A stretch of DNA of 64,000 bases from Bacteroidaceae bacterium (lineage in GTDB: Bacteria; Bacteroidota; Bacteroidia; Bacteroidales; Bacteroidaceae). The stretch is from contig JAGCGS010000042.1 in the NCBI GenBank assembly GCA_017649485.1, forward strand, positions 62,001 through 126,000. Direction: 5' to 3'. Below, one piece after another: positions 33,595 through 42,292 of this stretch (position 1 is the stretch's first letter; every line of letters starts with the position of its first letter). The notes under the pieces are model-generated. The model searched no databases and had not been told where the DNA came from. It was given only the letters and a program-made list of their open reading frames with translations. Position numbers and translations under genes: made by a program.

Positions 33595-34608
33595 ATGAAT
33601 ATGAAGAAACTTATTTTTGGAGGCATGTGTTTTTTACTGGCACTTTCCTCATGCGGTGGAGGCAAAAGTCAGACAAACGGTAGTGGCTACCTGATTAACG
33701 GTGAGATATCCGACATCAGTAATGGTATGGTATATCTAAAGGAATATCAAGACAAAAACTTCACATTGGTTGATTCGGCGGAGGTAAGCGAAGGTAAGTT
33801 TGAGTTCAGGGGATTCGCTCTGCAGACATTAGCATACGGCTTGACCACCGACAAGGAGAGTAACAACCCACTGGTATTCTTCTTGGGCAACGAAATGATG
33901 AACATCAAGATGAGCGAGGAGAAGAAGACTTTAGACATCGAAGGTTCACCCATCAATACGCTTTACCAAGAAACGGTGGGTAAAGTTGGTAAGGAAGGTT
34001 TCGACATCAATGAATTTGCTGCGGCTAACCCAGCCTCAGCACTTACACCTTATTATATTATGCGCAACCTGGCATGGGGACTTGACTTGGAGCAGTTGCA
34101 GGCTTTACGTGGCAAATTAGACAAATCACTTGACGGAAATAAGTATGTAAAGCAGATGGAAAACCTGATTGCCAAGAAGGAAGCTGTGCAGGTGGGTAAG
34201 GTTGCACCCGACTTCACCCTACCCGACCCAAATGGCAAGTCAATAAGTCTGAAAGACTTCCGAGGCAAATATGTACTGGTGAGCTTTTGGGCAGGCTGGT
34301 GTCCTGATTGCCGTAGAGAAAATCCTTTCATCGTTGAAGCATACAATAAGTACAAGAACAAAAATTTTACCGTTCTGGGGGTATCCATCGACCGCGATCG
34401 TAACACTTGGCTGAATGCGGTTGAGAAACAAGGCCTTAACTGGACGCAGGTGTCCGACTTGAAGTATTGGCAGAGCGACATCGTTGATTTATACGCCATT
34501 CGTTGGGTACCAACAGGCATCCTGCTCGACCCCGATGGCAAAATCATCAACATCAGCCTCAACGAAGACGAGTTGGTCAAGAACCTTGCCAGCGTATTTG
34601 AGGGTTAA
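33595..34608 (+). CDS. TlpA/thioredoxin-fold lipoprotein with N-terminal DUF4369-like domain
   Basis: The 337-residue protein has a lipobox (LALSSC, lipid Cys20). A beta-rich N-terminal domain (about 30-130, YLINGEISDISNGMVYLKEY) of DUF4369 type comes next, then a helical linker and a thioredoxin/AhpC-TSA domain (200-337). The redox motif is C236-P-D-C239 in WAGWCPDCRRENP, and the cis-Pro is in IRWVPTG. It is anchored in the envelope and probably reduces periplasmic disulfides. CPDC in place of CPPC or CGPC is unusual. It is cotranscribed with tcdA. Confidence 0.9.
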   Translation: MNMKKLIFGGMCFLLALSSCGGGKSQTNGSGYLINGEISDISNGMVYLKEYQDKNFTLVDSAEVSEGKFEFRGFALQTLAYGLTTDKESNNPLVFFLGNEMMNIKMSEEKKTLDIEGSPINTLYQETVGKVGKEGFDINEFAAANPASALTPYYIMRNLAWGLDLEQLQALRGKLDKSLDGNKYVKQMENLIAKKEAVQVGKVAPDFTLPDPNGKSISLKDFRGKYVLVSFWAGWCPDCRRENPFIVEAYNKYKNKNFTVLGVSIDRDRNTWLNAVEKQGLNWTQVSDLKYWQSDIVDLYAIRWVPTGILLDPDGKIINISLNEDELVKNLASVFEG

Positions 34609-34620
34609 AGCGGGCTTTTC

Positions 34621-34686
34621 TTGACAAATTGTCTGATAACATTGACAAAATAACAGGCATTACCTCCATTCATTGACAAATTGTCA
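34621..34686 (+). promoter_or_regulatory. Putative enhancer (UAS) array for sigma-54 activator
   Basis: The palindrome GACAAATTGTC occurs at 34623-34633 and 34675-34685. A related half-site TTGACAAAAT lies at 34642-34651. The centres (about 34628, 34649, 34680) are 21 and 31 bases apart, whole numbers of helical turns. They lie 30-100 bases upstream of the sigma-54 promoter, the usual enhancer range. Confidence 0.7.
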
Positions 34687-34698
34687 TTACATTACATT

Positions 34699-34713
34699 TG
34701 GCACGCGAGTTGC
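34699..34713 (+). promoter_or_regulatory. Sigma-54 (RpoN) promoter of hsp20
   Basis: TGGCAC, 5 bp, TTGC. The invariant GG (34700-34701) and GC (34712-34713) are exactly 10 bp apart, matching -24/-12 elements. Transcription should start near 34725, leaving a leader of about 80 bases. Confidence 0.85.
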
Positions 34714-34803
34714 CATATATTAAGTGCAAGTCGTTAGCGAAAGCAGCGACGAACAACATGTAAAACAATTTAAAGAACTAAAATAAAAATGGAGGTATTA
34801 ACT

Positions 34804-35226
34804 ATGTTACCAGCAATGTTTAGGAACACTTGGTTTCCTACAGTATTCGATGATTTTGATTTCACACCTCGTGCCAACACAACCGCACCGGCAGTAAACG
34901 TAATGGAAAACGAAACGGCTTATACTATGGAGGTTGCCGCTCCTGGCATCAAGAAAGAGTTTTGCCGTGTAAACATCAACGAAGACGGCAACTTGAGCAT
35001 TGCTATCGAGAACAAATGGGAGCATAAGGAAGAGGACAAGGAAAAGAAGCAGCATTACCTGCGTCGTGAGTTCTCTTACTCAAACTACCAGCAGAATTAC
35101 ACCCTGCCTGAGGATGTTGATAAGGAACATATCTCTGCAAAGGTTGAGAACGGTGTACTGACCGTGGTTCTGCCTAAGTTCAAGAAGGAAGAAATCAAGA
35201 ACGCCCGAACCATTGAGATTTCATGA
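34804..35226 (+). CDS. Small heat-shock protein, Hsp20/alpha-crystallin family
   Basis: The product is 140 residues from ATG 34804. It has an N-terminal arm, the alpha-crystallin domain (about 35-130; MEVAAPGIKKEF, REFSYSNYQQNYTLPEDVD, VENGVLTVVLPK) and a short C-terminal tail. It is an ATP-independent chaperone holding unfolded proteins in the cytoplasm. ATG 34804 is preferred over ATG 34789 because GGAGG (34791-34795) sits 8 bases before it, a strong Shine-Dalgarno site that is rare in this genome. It is transcribed from a sigma-54 promoter and ended by the hairpin at 35261. Confidence 0.95.
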   Translation: MLPAMFRNTWFPTVFDDFDFTPRANTTAPAVNVMENETAYTMEVAAPGIKKEFCRVNINEDGNLSIAIENKWEHKEEDKEKKQHYLRREFSYSNYQQNYTLPEDVDKEHISAKVENGVLTVVLPKFKKEEIKNARTIEIS

Positions 35227-35260
35227 CACCATCATCACTAAAACGAGTGTCATTCATAAT

Positions 35261-35290
35261 AAAAGGCTGCATCATTTGGTGCAGCCTTTT
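35261..35290. terminator. Bidirectional terminator after hsp20
   Basis: AAAAGGCTGCA, loop of 8, TGCAGCCTTTT, followed by TTCT. A-tract and T-tract on both sides let it also end the convergent lipoprotein operon. Confidence 0.92.
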
Positions 35291-35301
35291 TTCTAATATT
35301 C

Positions 35302-36195
35302 TCAATGCTCAGCTTCCATTGCCAATGCTGAAGTGTCGATTACCGGGAAATGCTTCACTTTCTTGCGGTTCACCACTATCTTTTCTTGAGAAGATTTTGA
35401 TCCGACAACTTGAACATAATCCTCATCCACAAAAGTAACCGACAAAGTAAGGCCTTCCTCGAAAGTCATGCCAGCCGGTAGAATAAAGTAGATGTCAGTT
35501 GTCTCTTCTGTCGATAGTTCAATGGGATTATATGGGTATCTGTTAATGCTGCTGAAACAAGCATCATAACTCTCATCTTCAGTTATAGATGGGATATCAG
35601 ATGACACATCAACCTTGTAATATTCTTTAAATGGCTTTCCATCATTACTTATCAATGAAACTTTTTCCAAGCGACCAGCGCCAATGACAGGGAAATGTAG
35701 GATACCACCCAACTGTTTGAACTCAAACACGCCATCCTTTTCCTTAGCTATCATAGGAATCTGATGAAATTCTTCTTCGCTTTCATTACCAAAAAAGACA
35801 TTGCTCTCATAGTCCCAGTTTATAGTAAGGTTATCTACACTGTTCCACTTTTTGTAATCATAAGAGGAAAATGCATAAAACTCTTCTCCAGTCAAAGCTT
35901 TACCAACAAATTTGGCAGATGTAGTACCTACACCCTCTGCAAGTTCGAAAGTTTCAAAATCCTTCATGCTGGAATTTTCTTTAGCTGACACTAAAATAAC
36001 ATCGTCTTCCTGCCAAACCACCTGTTTGCCATCAATCAGTAGGGTACGTGTATTAGCTTCCTCCATCGTTGCTATAAAGGAGGACAAGGTACGCGTAGTA
36101 GTAGCGGGGACATTTACGCCGTTATCATCTATTAACTCGTTTTTCGTGCATCCTGCTGCAACTATCAAGAGTGCTATATATATCAATTTCTTCAT
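35302..36195 (-). CDS. Surface lipoprotein with fimbrillin-like domain
   Basis: From ATG 36195 the protein has 297 residues, with a lipobox (LIVAAGC). This start has GGAGG 8 bases upstream. The in-frame ATGs at 36210 and 36201 are less likely. The body is all-beta and parallels the first half of the neighbouring 618-residue protein: TRTLLIDGKQVVWQEDDVI matches SRAYIV...QVTWDDGDVI, and FKQLGGILHFPVIG matches FKQLTGMIHFTISG. This is the pattern of fimbrillin-like lipoprotein domains in Bacteroidales. It is exported, probably surface exposed. Function unknown. Confidence 0.75.
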   Translation of the reverse strand: MKKLIYIALLIVAAGCTKNELIDDNGVNVPATTTRTLSSFIATMEEANTRTLLIDGKQVVWQEDDVILVSAKENSSMKDFETFELAEGVGTTSAKFVGKALTGEEFYAFSSYDYKKWNSVDNLTINWDYESNVFFGNESEEEFHQIPMIAKEKDGVFEFKQLGGILHFPVIGAGRLEKVSLISNDGKPFKEYYKVDVSSDIPSITEDESYDACFSSINRYPYNPIELSTEETTDIYFILPAGMTFEEGLTLSVTFVDEDYVQVVGSKSSQEKIVVNRKKVKHFPVIDTSALAMEAEH

Positions 36196-36213
36196 TGTCA
36201 TTTCCTCCATTCA

Positions 36214-38052
36214 TTACCAATAACCTTGTTCTTCGTCATCCTCAAAGTCTTCGTTAGCTCCCTCTTTGGCAGAAGCATATACATTAACCTCGCACCACCT
36301 TTTAGCAGCGGTTCCATAACCATCGTTTGCTGAAATCTCAATACTCGATCGGCCTTGTGATAAAGCAGTGATCTTACCATTCTCATCAACTGAAATGGCA
36401 GAACCATAAGATTGAATCTTTAGGTTAGAAAGATCACCTTCCGGAAGAATGGTTATATCCAACTGTGCCGTTTCTCCCACTGTTAACTTATACTCATTCT
36501 TCGTTAAGAAAAAGTTACTAATCCAACCATCAACAATAATGCCATAGCCATCTTTTTGGTTAGCCAAAGTATTCAGGAAACCTAAATCATTGGCCACCAA
36601 GCTCTGCCACATCGGACTTTCCTGTTGAGCCTTAGTAACATTGCCCGACAATTTATTCTGTCCTAAATCCATTGACTTCAAATTACTGAGATTATTCAGC
36701 CAAGAATCTGGAATAGAACCTTCAAAGTCGTTTCGAGACAAATACAATTCCTCCAAATTAGGCATATTGGCAATAACTGCCGGTAACTCACCTGATAATT
36801 CATTTGAATACAAATCCAACTCTTTCAAGTTCGTCAGTTTTGACAGTTCCGCAGGCAACGATGTAATCTGATTATACTCTAAAACCAACGCCCTCAAGTC
36901 TGTAAGGTCACCTATCTCAGCTGGTAAGGCACCTTGCATATTGATACTTGTCAACCATATCTCTACCAGTTTGCCATCCTCGAAGACCAAACCTTCCCAA
37001 TTATCTACAGGTATGTCGTCGTCTCTGCCCCAGCCATAGACTTCCCAATACGGTCCTCCTGTTTGCTGGTATAAAGCCAACAAAGCATTGGCAGTAGTCG
37101 GGTCATTCAATGCTTCCAGTTGTTCTTGCATCTTCGCAACATGAACCTTATCAAGTTCAGCTACCATATTTACCAAAGAGAAATGCTTTACTTCTCCTGC
37201 TTTTAAAACCAGCTTATCGGTAAATGTTTTCTCTAAGTACAAATCATTATAATCGAAATCCTCACCTTCAATGCCCAATGTAAAACCTTCCTCAAAAACG
37301 GTGGGTGGGAGGGCGAAATAAACATCCATCGTTTGACCTTCATCCAACGACTCTTCATCCAGATAGACCTTCGTCTGTGTGGCATAATCCTTCGAATCGT
37401 CAACCTGCAAGCCTCCATCGAGATCTGACAGATCAACATAGAATGTACCTTGGATTCTTTCGCCATTATTCCCCTTAAAGTAAGCATTACTAATGTGTCT
37501 CAACCCACTGATAGTGAAATGAATCATACCCGTGAGCTGCTTGAAATGCAGGTCGTTTGTCTCACTGGTTGCTAACATAGGAGCACAAAATTCAAAATCC
37601 AATACGGTGGTGGCATGCGCAGTTTCTTCCCAATAGTGTTCATCAAGGGCTTCACCTACGTAAAAATAAACCTTGTTGCGGTTCACATAGTCTCTACTCC
37701 ACCCCAAAGGCGCATAAACGGCAGTAAACTTTTTTCCACTAACTTCTTTACCGACAAAAGTTCCCTCATTCTCTGATATACTTTGCAACTCATACATGGT
37801 TGCATCCCATTGGAGTTCGCTGAAGATCTCAATCACATCTCCATCATCCCATGTCACTTGTTTAGGTCCGTTCTCTGTTCCGTCCACGATGTAGGCTCTT
37901 GAATCGGCAACTCCGTTAAGGACAGCAGTAAAGGAAGTGAATGTCTTCATCCCATCCCCTGTGATGTCCTGTAACTCTAAAACACGCTCGTCGCTTGAGC
38001 AGCCTGCCATGAGCAGTAATCCAGCGGCAAACCCTAAAGATTTAATATTCAT
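36214..38052 (-). CDS. Modular lipoprotein: fimbrillin-like, leucine-rich repeats, Ig-like domain
   Basis: From ATG 38052 the product is 612 residues; GGGAGG lies 6 bases before this ATG. The lipobox is LLLMAGC. Residues about 30-310 are a fimbrillin-like beta domain. About 330-500 are plant-type leucine-rich repeats (LTDLRALVLEYNQITSLPAE, then LKELDLYSNELSGELPAV). About 515-600 are a bacterial Ig-like (BIG2) domain with KLTVGETAQLDITILPEG. The tail is acidic. It probably mediates surface adhesion or ligand binding. It is cotranscribed with the smaller paralogue downstream. Confidence 0.85.
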   Translation of the reverse strand: MNIKSLGFAAGLLLMAGCSSDERVLELQDITGDGMKTFTSFTAVLNGVADSRAYIVDGTENGPKQVTWDDGDVIEIFSELQWDATMYELQSISENEGTFVGKEVSGKKFTAVYAPLGWSRDYVNRNKVYFYVGEALDEHYWEETAHATTVLDFEFCAPMLATSETNDLHFKQLTGMIHFTISGLRHISNAYFKGNNGERIQGTFYVDLSDLDGGLQVDDSKDYATQTKVYLDEESLDEGQTMDVYFALPPTVFEEGFTLGIEGEDFDYNDLYLEKTFTDKLVLKAGEVKHFSLVNMVAELDKVHVAKMQEQLEALNDPTTANALLALYQQTGGPYWEVYGWGRDDDIPVDNWEGLVFEDGKLVEIWLTSINMQGALPAEIGDLTDLRALVLEYNQITSLPAELSKLTNLKELDLYSNELSGELPAVIANMPNLEELYLSRNDFEGSIPDSWLNNLSNLKSMDLGQNKLSGNVTKAQQESPMWQSLVANDLGFLNTLANQKDGYGIIVDGWISNFFLTKNEYKLTVGETAQLDITILPEGDLSNLKIQSYGSAISVDENGKITALSQGRSSIEISANDGYGTAAKRWCEVNVYASAKEGANEDFEDDEEQGYW

Positions 38053-38125
38053 ATATATCCTCCCAAGCATTATGGTTTCTAACTGATTTGACTTACATGA
38101 TTATAATGCATATACGTTATTTTGC

Positions 38126-38156
38126 AAAGATACTAAGATATAGGGAAAAAGCAAAG
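38126..38156 (-). promoter_or_regulatory. Promoter of the LRR lipoprotein operon
   Basis: On the minus strand, -33 TTTG (38156-38153), 19 bp, and -7 TATCTTTG (38133-38126). The leader is about 67 bases and carries a Shine-Dalgarno site. Confidence 0.7.
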
Positions 38157-38609
38157 AATAATAGTTAATATTTTTAACTCAAAGCTTTTCTATTGGTAAT
38201 TATAATACTTTTTGCCCCCAAGTGATATTTATTGTTAGCGTGACTCCTTAAGGTCAATCAAACGTTTTACGTTGAAGTTGACGACTCAACGAAGCGAGAA
38301 TTATGGTGTCTAACCCTAAGGTGCCTAAGATTAAGGTCTTTTCAAGGAAAAAGATGGAATAAAAAGTGCGCTTCAAATTGGGTATAGGCACATGATCATT
38401 TGCGTATAGCCGCACGATCGTTTGGGCTTAGCCAAACGATTGTTTACTTGGGGTTCTCTCCCTGTTTATTACTAATCAGGTAACGTGTTTCCTAAACAAG
38501 GCATGATGTTTGCCTTATTAATTAGTGTTGATTTGGCTTTACATTAGTCATAATACCGTTTTACATAACATGGGAAAGGCGCTTCTTATGATGGTTTTTC
38601 ATGCTATCT
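38157..38609. other. Gene-free spacer containing a tandem 22-bp repeat
   Basis: No convincing gene is present in this 450-base spacer between divergent transcription units. It holds three 22-bp repeats (38383-38448), listed separately, and a short inverted repeat (CGTTGA near 38273 and TCAACG near 38288). I see nothing else in it. Confidence 0.6.
38383..38448. repeat. Three tandem 22-bp repeats with palindromic core
   Basis: Units at 38383-38404, 38405-38426 and 38427-38448 share the frame TAG(C/G)C..CA(T/C)GAT(C/T).TTTG. The centres are ATGATCAT, ACGATCGT and ACGATTGT, so each unit carries a full or partial 8-bp palindrome at the same place. There are no spacers, so it is not a CRISPR array. 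Confidence 0.8.
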
Positions 38610-38641
38610 TTTGCTAATGCAATATTTTATCCGTAATTTTG
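38610..38641 (+). promoter_or_regulatory. Promoter of the cytidylate-kinase-like gene
   Basis: -33 TTTG (38610-38613), 20 bp, -7 TAATTTTG (38634-38641). ATG is at 38666, so the leader is about 18 bases. Confidence 0.75.
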
Positions 38642-38665
38642 CCGCAAAGTAACAAAATAATCAAT

Positions 38666-39304
38666 ATGAACAAGAACGAACAATTTGTCATCACAATCAA
38701 TCGTGAACTGGGTAGCGGTGGTCGTACCGTCGGAAGGAAGTTAGCAGAGAAATTAGGCGTGCCTTTCTACGACAAGGCAGTTATCAATGCTTTGGAGAAG
38801 AAATTTAACCTTAGCGTAGAGGAGATTGAGAAGATTAAAGGCCGCAGCTATACATGGTGGGGTGAGTTTAAACGCTTCTGGCGGGATACAGATTATTCAA
38901 ACCTGAATTTTGCTGGAGAAGTAGAAGATAAGTCATCCTACAAGCCCACATCTTTCGACATGTTTAAGGCAGAGGAGGAAATCCTGGGTGGCATAGCCTC
39001 TACTGAATCATGCGTAGTTGCCGGTCGCTGTGGTTTCCATGCTGTCCGCTATCACCCCAACCACTTGAATATTTTCCTCCAGGCTTCTATGGATTTCCGT
39101 GTAGAGCGTGTAGCCCGCAAGCAGCAGATGACCTCTGATGAAGCCCGCCAGACCATTGAAAAGATTGACAAGATGCGAGAGAATTATGTCAAAGAATATA
39201 CTGGCAAATCGCGATATGACACCCACAATTACCAATTGGTCATCACAGCTGACGGCAAAACGGAGGATGAGATAGTGGAGCTGATTCTGAAGTTCATCGG
39301 GTAA
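38666..39304 (+). CDS. Cytidylate kinase-like family protein
   Basis: The product is 212 residues from ATG 38666. It has a P-loop-like N-terminus (FVITINRELGSGGRTVGRKLAEKLGVPFYD), CVVAGRCGFHAVRY, and a lid-like region ARKQQMTSDEARQTIEKIDK. It belongs to the cytidylate-kinase-2 (PF13189) group of small kinases, distinct from canonical Cmk. The substrate is unknown. It is cytoplasmic. The SLC13 carrier follows 73 bases later and could be cotranscribed. Confidence 0.85.
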   Translation: MNKNEQFVITINRELGSGGRTVGRKLAEKLGVPFYDKAVINALEKKFNLSVEEIEKIKGRSYTWWGEFKRFWRDTDYSNLNFAGEVEDKSSYKPTSFDMFKAEEEILGGIASTESCVVAGRCGFHAVRYHPNHLNIFLQASMDFRVERVARKQQMTSDEARQTIEKIDKMRENYVKEYTGKSRYDTHNYQLVITADGKTEDEIVELILKFIG

Positions 39305-39377
39305 GAGATTCATAAACGAAAAAATAATATGAAGGTTGTCTTTTCTGAGAAGATGGAACCTTCATCACAGGAACAAT

Positions 39378-41183
39378 ATGTTAGAATCATTATTGCATGA
39401 AGTAATATTAGGAGTAAGTATAGGTGGATGGGTCACCATCCTGGCCATGATTTGCATCTTTGTGGTGATGGCCAAATCGAACATCCCTGCTGAGGTGGCT
39501 TTCTTAGGCGCACTGACAGTGTTGCTCGTGTTGGGCATCGTGGACGAGGAAGAAGGATTAGCTGGTTTCAGCAGCGAACCGGTTGTGGTGAACGCCGCCT
39601 TTTTCGTCATCATCGGCGGACTTATGCAGACGGGTGTGCTCTATTGGCTTACCAAGAATGTGTTGGGCGAGGCACGCAGCTTCACTGAAGCCATCATCAA
39701 ACTGATGATTCCCACCAGTATTCTTTCCGCATTCCTGAGCTCATCGAACGTGGTGTCACTTCTCATCGATGCGGTCAAGATTTGGTCACGCAAACTGAGT
39801 CTCTCTCCTTCTAAACTGCTGATGCCCTTGAGCTATGCAGCATCATTAGGTGGCATGTGTACTTTGTTGGGCAACTCATCTAACCTCGTTGTAGCAGGTC
39901 TATATACAAGTCAGACAGGAGAGCAACTCAACATTTTTGCGCCCATGTTACCAGGCATTATACTCACTGTGATAGGCATGTTGCTCGTCATGCTTCTGCA
40001 ACGCCTCATCCCTGACAGGAAGTCGTCGGAGGTGTCATTTGAATCAACCAGCGACTATACCGTTGAGCTGCTGGTACCAACTGACAATCCGCATGTAATG
40101 GAAACAGTAGAAGAGGCTGGGTTATATAACCCCAAGGGGGGCTCGCTCATAGAGATTATGCATTTCGACCGCGAGATTGTGATGCCTGTTCCCAAGGACG
40201 AGTATGTGATGGGTGGCGACCGCCTCATCTATGCCGGACAAATTAATGACCTGTTAGAGCTGAAGCGCACCCACGGTTTAGTTGCTGCCGACCACCATGT
40301 TTGGAGCATCGACGAGATAGACACAAAGAGGCGTATGCGAACGGCATACGTTACTTTCGGCAGTGAGCTGATTGGCAAATCAATGACGCATAGCAGTTTT
40401 GAACGACGTAACAACGTTGTGTTAGTGGCTGTTGCCCGTCAGGGACACCGTGTAGAGGGTTTGCCTCGCGAAATCAGTCTGCAGGCTGGCGATACGCTGC
40501 TGTTAGAATGTCCAGCAAAGGGAGAGAGTCAGTTGGAGCAGGCCAACCGCCGCTCGCTGAAGTTCTTCGACAGTCACTTTGTACCGCAACTGGGTCCCAA
40601 AACTGTGACCTCCGCCATTGTCTTGACTCTGATGTTCCTCATTTCTACTTTCAAGATATTGCCTCTTATAACCGCCTCTATGCTGGCCGCGGGTGTGCTG
40701 ATGATGGCAGGCTGTTGCCACATCAATGGCGTAACCAAATATATCGAGTGGGATTTGCTGCTCATCCTTGGCTCCACTGTGGTATTCTCGGTGGCTATCA
40801 CCAATACGGGTGTTGCCAGCTTTGTGGCGACCAATGTGCTTGAGCTCTGTCATTCCAACCCTTATATAGTCATGGCTGTCATGTGTTTGCTCGCCTCGAT
40901 TGTCAGTGAGTTTATCAGCGATGTAGGTGCAGGAGCCGTTTTCTTCCCTATCATGTACCAGCAAGCCTTGCTGTTAGACTGTAACCCCATGCCTTTCGTG
41001 ATGTCTCTCATGCTCAGCGTAGCACTCAGCTTCGCATCCCCCATAGGCAGTTCCACCCATATGCTGGTCTACGGTCCGGGATCCTATCGTTTCACCGACT
41101 TTGCCCGCCTGGGTACCATAATGCATCTGGTGCTGCTGCCTTTCATGCTGCTGATTGTGAGCCTTATTTATCCATTCCATTAA
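39378..41183 (+). CDS. SLC13-family (DASS) anion carrier with paired TrkA-C domains
   Basis: The product is 601 residues from ATG 39378. Five or more N-terminal membrane segments include the family motif LLGNSSNLVVAGL (about 173-185). Two cytoplasmic TrkA-C domains follow (about 230-300 and 315-385). A second membrane half ends with SPIGSSTHMLVYGPGSYRF. This layout is typical of bacterial sodium/sulfate or dicarboxylate symporters with ligand-sensing RCK-C domains. The substrate is not determined. The longer frame begins with a non-ATG codon. gmd follows 20 bases later. Confidence 0.9.
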   Translation: MLESLLHEVILGVSIGGWVTILAMICIFVVMAKSNIPAEVAFLGALTVLLVLGIVDEEEGLAGFSSEPVVVNAAFFVIIGGLMQTGVLYWLTKNVLGEARSFTEAIIKLMIPTSILSAFLSSSNVVSLLIDAVKIWSRKLSLSPSKLLMPLSYAASLGGMCTLLGNSSNLVVAGLYTSQTGEQLNIFAPMLPGIILTVIGMLLVMLLQRLIPDRKSSEVSFESTSDYTVELLVPTDNPHVMETVEEAGLYNPKGGSLIEIMHFDREIVMPVPKDEYVMGGDRLIYAGQINDLLELKRTHGLVAADHHVWSIDEIDTKRRMRTAYVTFGSELIGKSMTHSSFERRNNVVLVAVARQGHRVEGLPREISLQAGDTLLLECPAKGESQLEQANRRSLKFFDSHFVPQLGPKTVTSAIVLTLMFLISTFKILPLITASMLAAGVLMMAGCCHINGVTKYIEWDLLLILGSTVVFSVAITNTGVASFVATNVLELCHSNPYIVMAVMCLLASIVSEFISDVGAGAVFFPIMYQQALLLDCNPMPFVMSLMLSVALSFASPIGSSTHMLVYGPGSYRFTDFARLGTIMHLVLLPFMLLIVSLIYPFH

Positions 41184-41203
41184 TATTGAGACAATAAAAC
41201 CAT

Positions 41204-42292
41204 ATGAAGACAGCTTTAATAACGGGTATTACAGGACAGGATGGGTCTTACCTAGCTGAGTTTTTGTTGGAAAAAGGATATGATGTGCATGGCACAATTC
41301 GCCGTTCGTCGGTGGATTTCCGTGAGCGTATCGCCCATTTGGAGGGCAAGCCACATTTTCACCTGCATTATGCGGATATGACCGACTCCATGAGTGTGCT
41401 GGGTGTTATCAGGAATGTGCAGCCTAACGAGATATATAACTTGGCTGCGCAGAGTCATGTGCAGGTGAGTTTCGACTCTCCTGAATATACGGTGAATGTG
41501 GATGCCGTTGGCATTTTACGCATCCTGGAAGCCGTGAGACAGTTGGGATTGGCAGACACTTGCCGAATCTACCAAGCATCAACTTCAGAGTTGTACGGCA
41601 AGGTCGAGGCTGTGCCTCAAAATGAAGAGACTCCCTTCCATCCCTATAGTCCATATGCTGTAGCCAAGCTGTACGGCTTCTGGATTGTGAAAGAGTATCG
41701 TGAAGCATACAATATGTTCTGCTGCTCGGGTATTCTGTTCAATCATGAGAGTGAGCGCAGGGGTGAAACATTCGTTACAAGGAAGATTTCTTTGGCTGCT
41801 GCCCGCATCAGGCAGGGCAAACAGGAGAAGTTGTATTTGGGCAACTTAAGTTCATTGCGCGACTGGGGCTATGCCAAGGATTATGTGGAGTGCATGTGGA
41901 TGATCCTGCAACAGGAAGAACCAGATGATTTCGTGATTGCCACGGGTGTACAACACTCTGTGCGTGAGTTCTGCCACCATGCCTTCAAGCGTGTGGGCAT
42001 AGAATTGGAATTTGTTGGCGAAGGGGCAGACGAGCAAGGCATTGATAAAGCTACTGGCCGTGTGCTGGTGGAGGTATCACCTGATTTTTACCGCCCTACT
42101 GATGTAGTTAATCTGTTGGGTGACCCATCTAAGGCAAAAGCCAAGCTGGGATGGAATCCCGATAAGACGTCATTTGAGGAGTTGGTAAATCTCATGGTGG
42201 ATAGTGATATGGCGAAGGTGGCATCAGAGGGTGCTGCTGAGAAAGTAAGGATGAACCTGGCAGAGTATCTTGAGAAGGGAATCGTGAAGTGA
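41204..42292 (+). CDS. gmd: GDP-mannose 4,6-dehydratase
   Basis: The 362-residue NADP-dependent SDR makes GDP-4-keto-6-deoxymannose. Motifs are [38 protein letters not shown], the catalytic [10 protein letters not shown] and the YxxxK pair in YSPYAVAK, and [19 protein letters not shown]. Its length matches E. coli Gmd (373). It overlaps fcl by one base (TGATG); together they supply GDP-L-fucose for glycans. Confidence 0.97.
   Translation: MKTALITGITGQDGSYLAEFLLEKGYDVHGTIRRSSVDFRERIAHLEGKPHFHLHYADMTDSMSVLGVIRNVQPNEIYNLAAQSHVQVSFDSPEYTVNVDAVGILRILEAVRQLGLADTCRIYQASTSELYGKVEAVPQNEETPFHPYSPYAVAKLYGFWIVKEYREAYNMFCCSGILFNHESERRGETFVTRKISLAAARIRQGKQEKLYLGNLSSLRDWGYAKDYVECMWMILQQEEPDDFVIATGVQHSVREFCHHAFKRVGIELEFVGEGADEQGIDKATGRVLVEVSPDFYRPTDVVNLLGDPSKAKAKLGWNPDKTSFEELVNLMVDSDMAKVASEGAAEKVRMNLAEYLEKGIVK

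Noticed and set aside
34053..34580. 175-codon open frame on the minus strand
   Set aside because: It is antisense to the TlpA-like gene, whose lipobox and thioredoxin motifs are clear.
38383..38448. Possible CRISPR array
   Set aside because: The three 22-bp units are directly joined with no spacers, diverge from one another, and no cas gene is present in the window.
40503..40964. 153-codon open frame on the minus strand
   Set aside because: It is antisense to conserved SLC13 membrane segments. The histidine-rich translation is a by-product of complementary codons.
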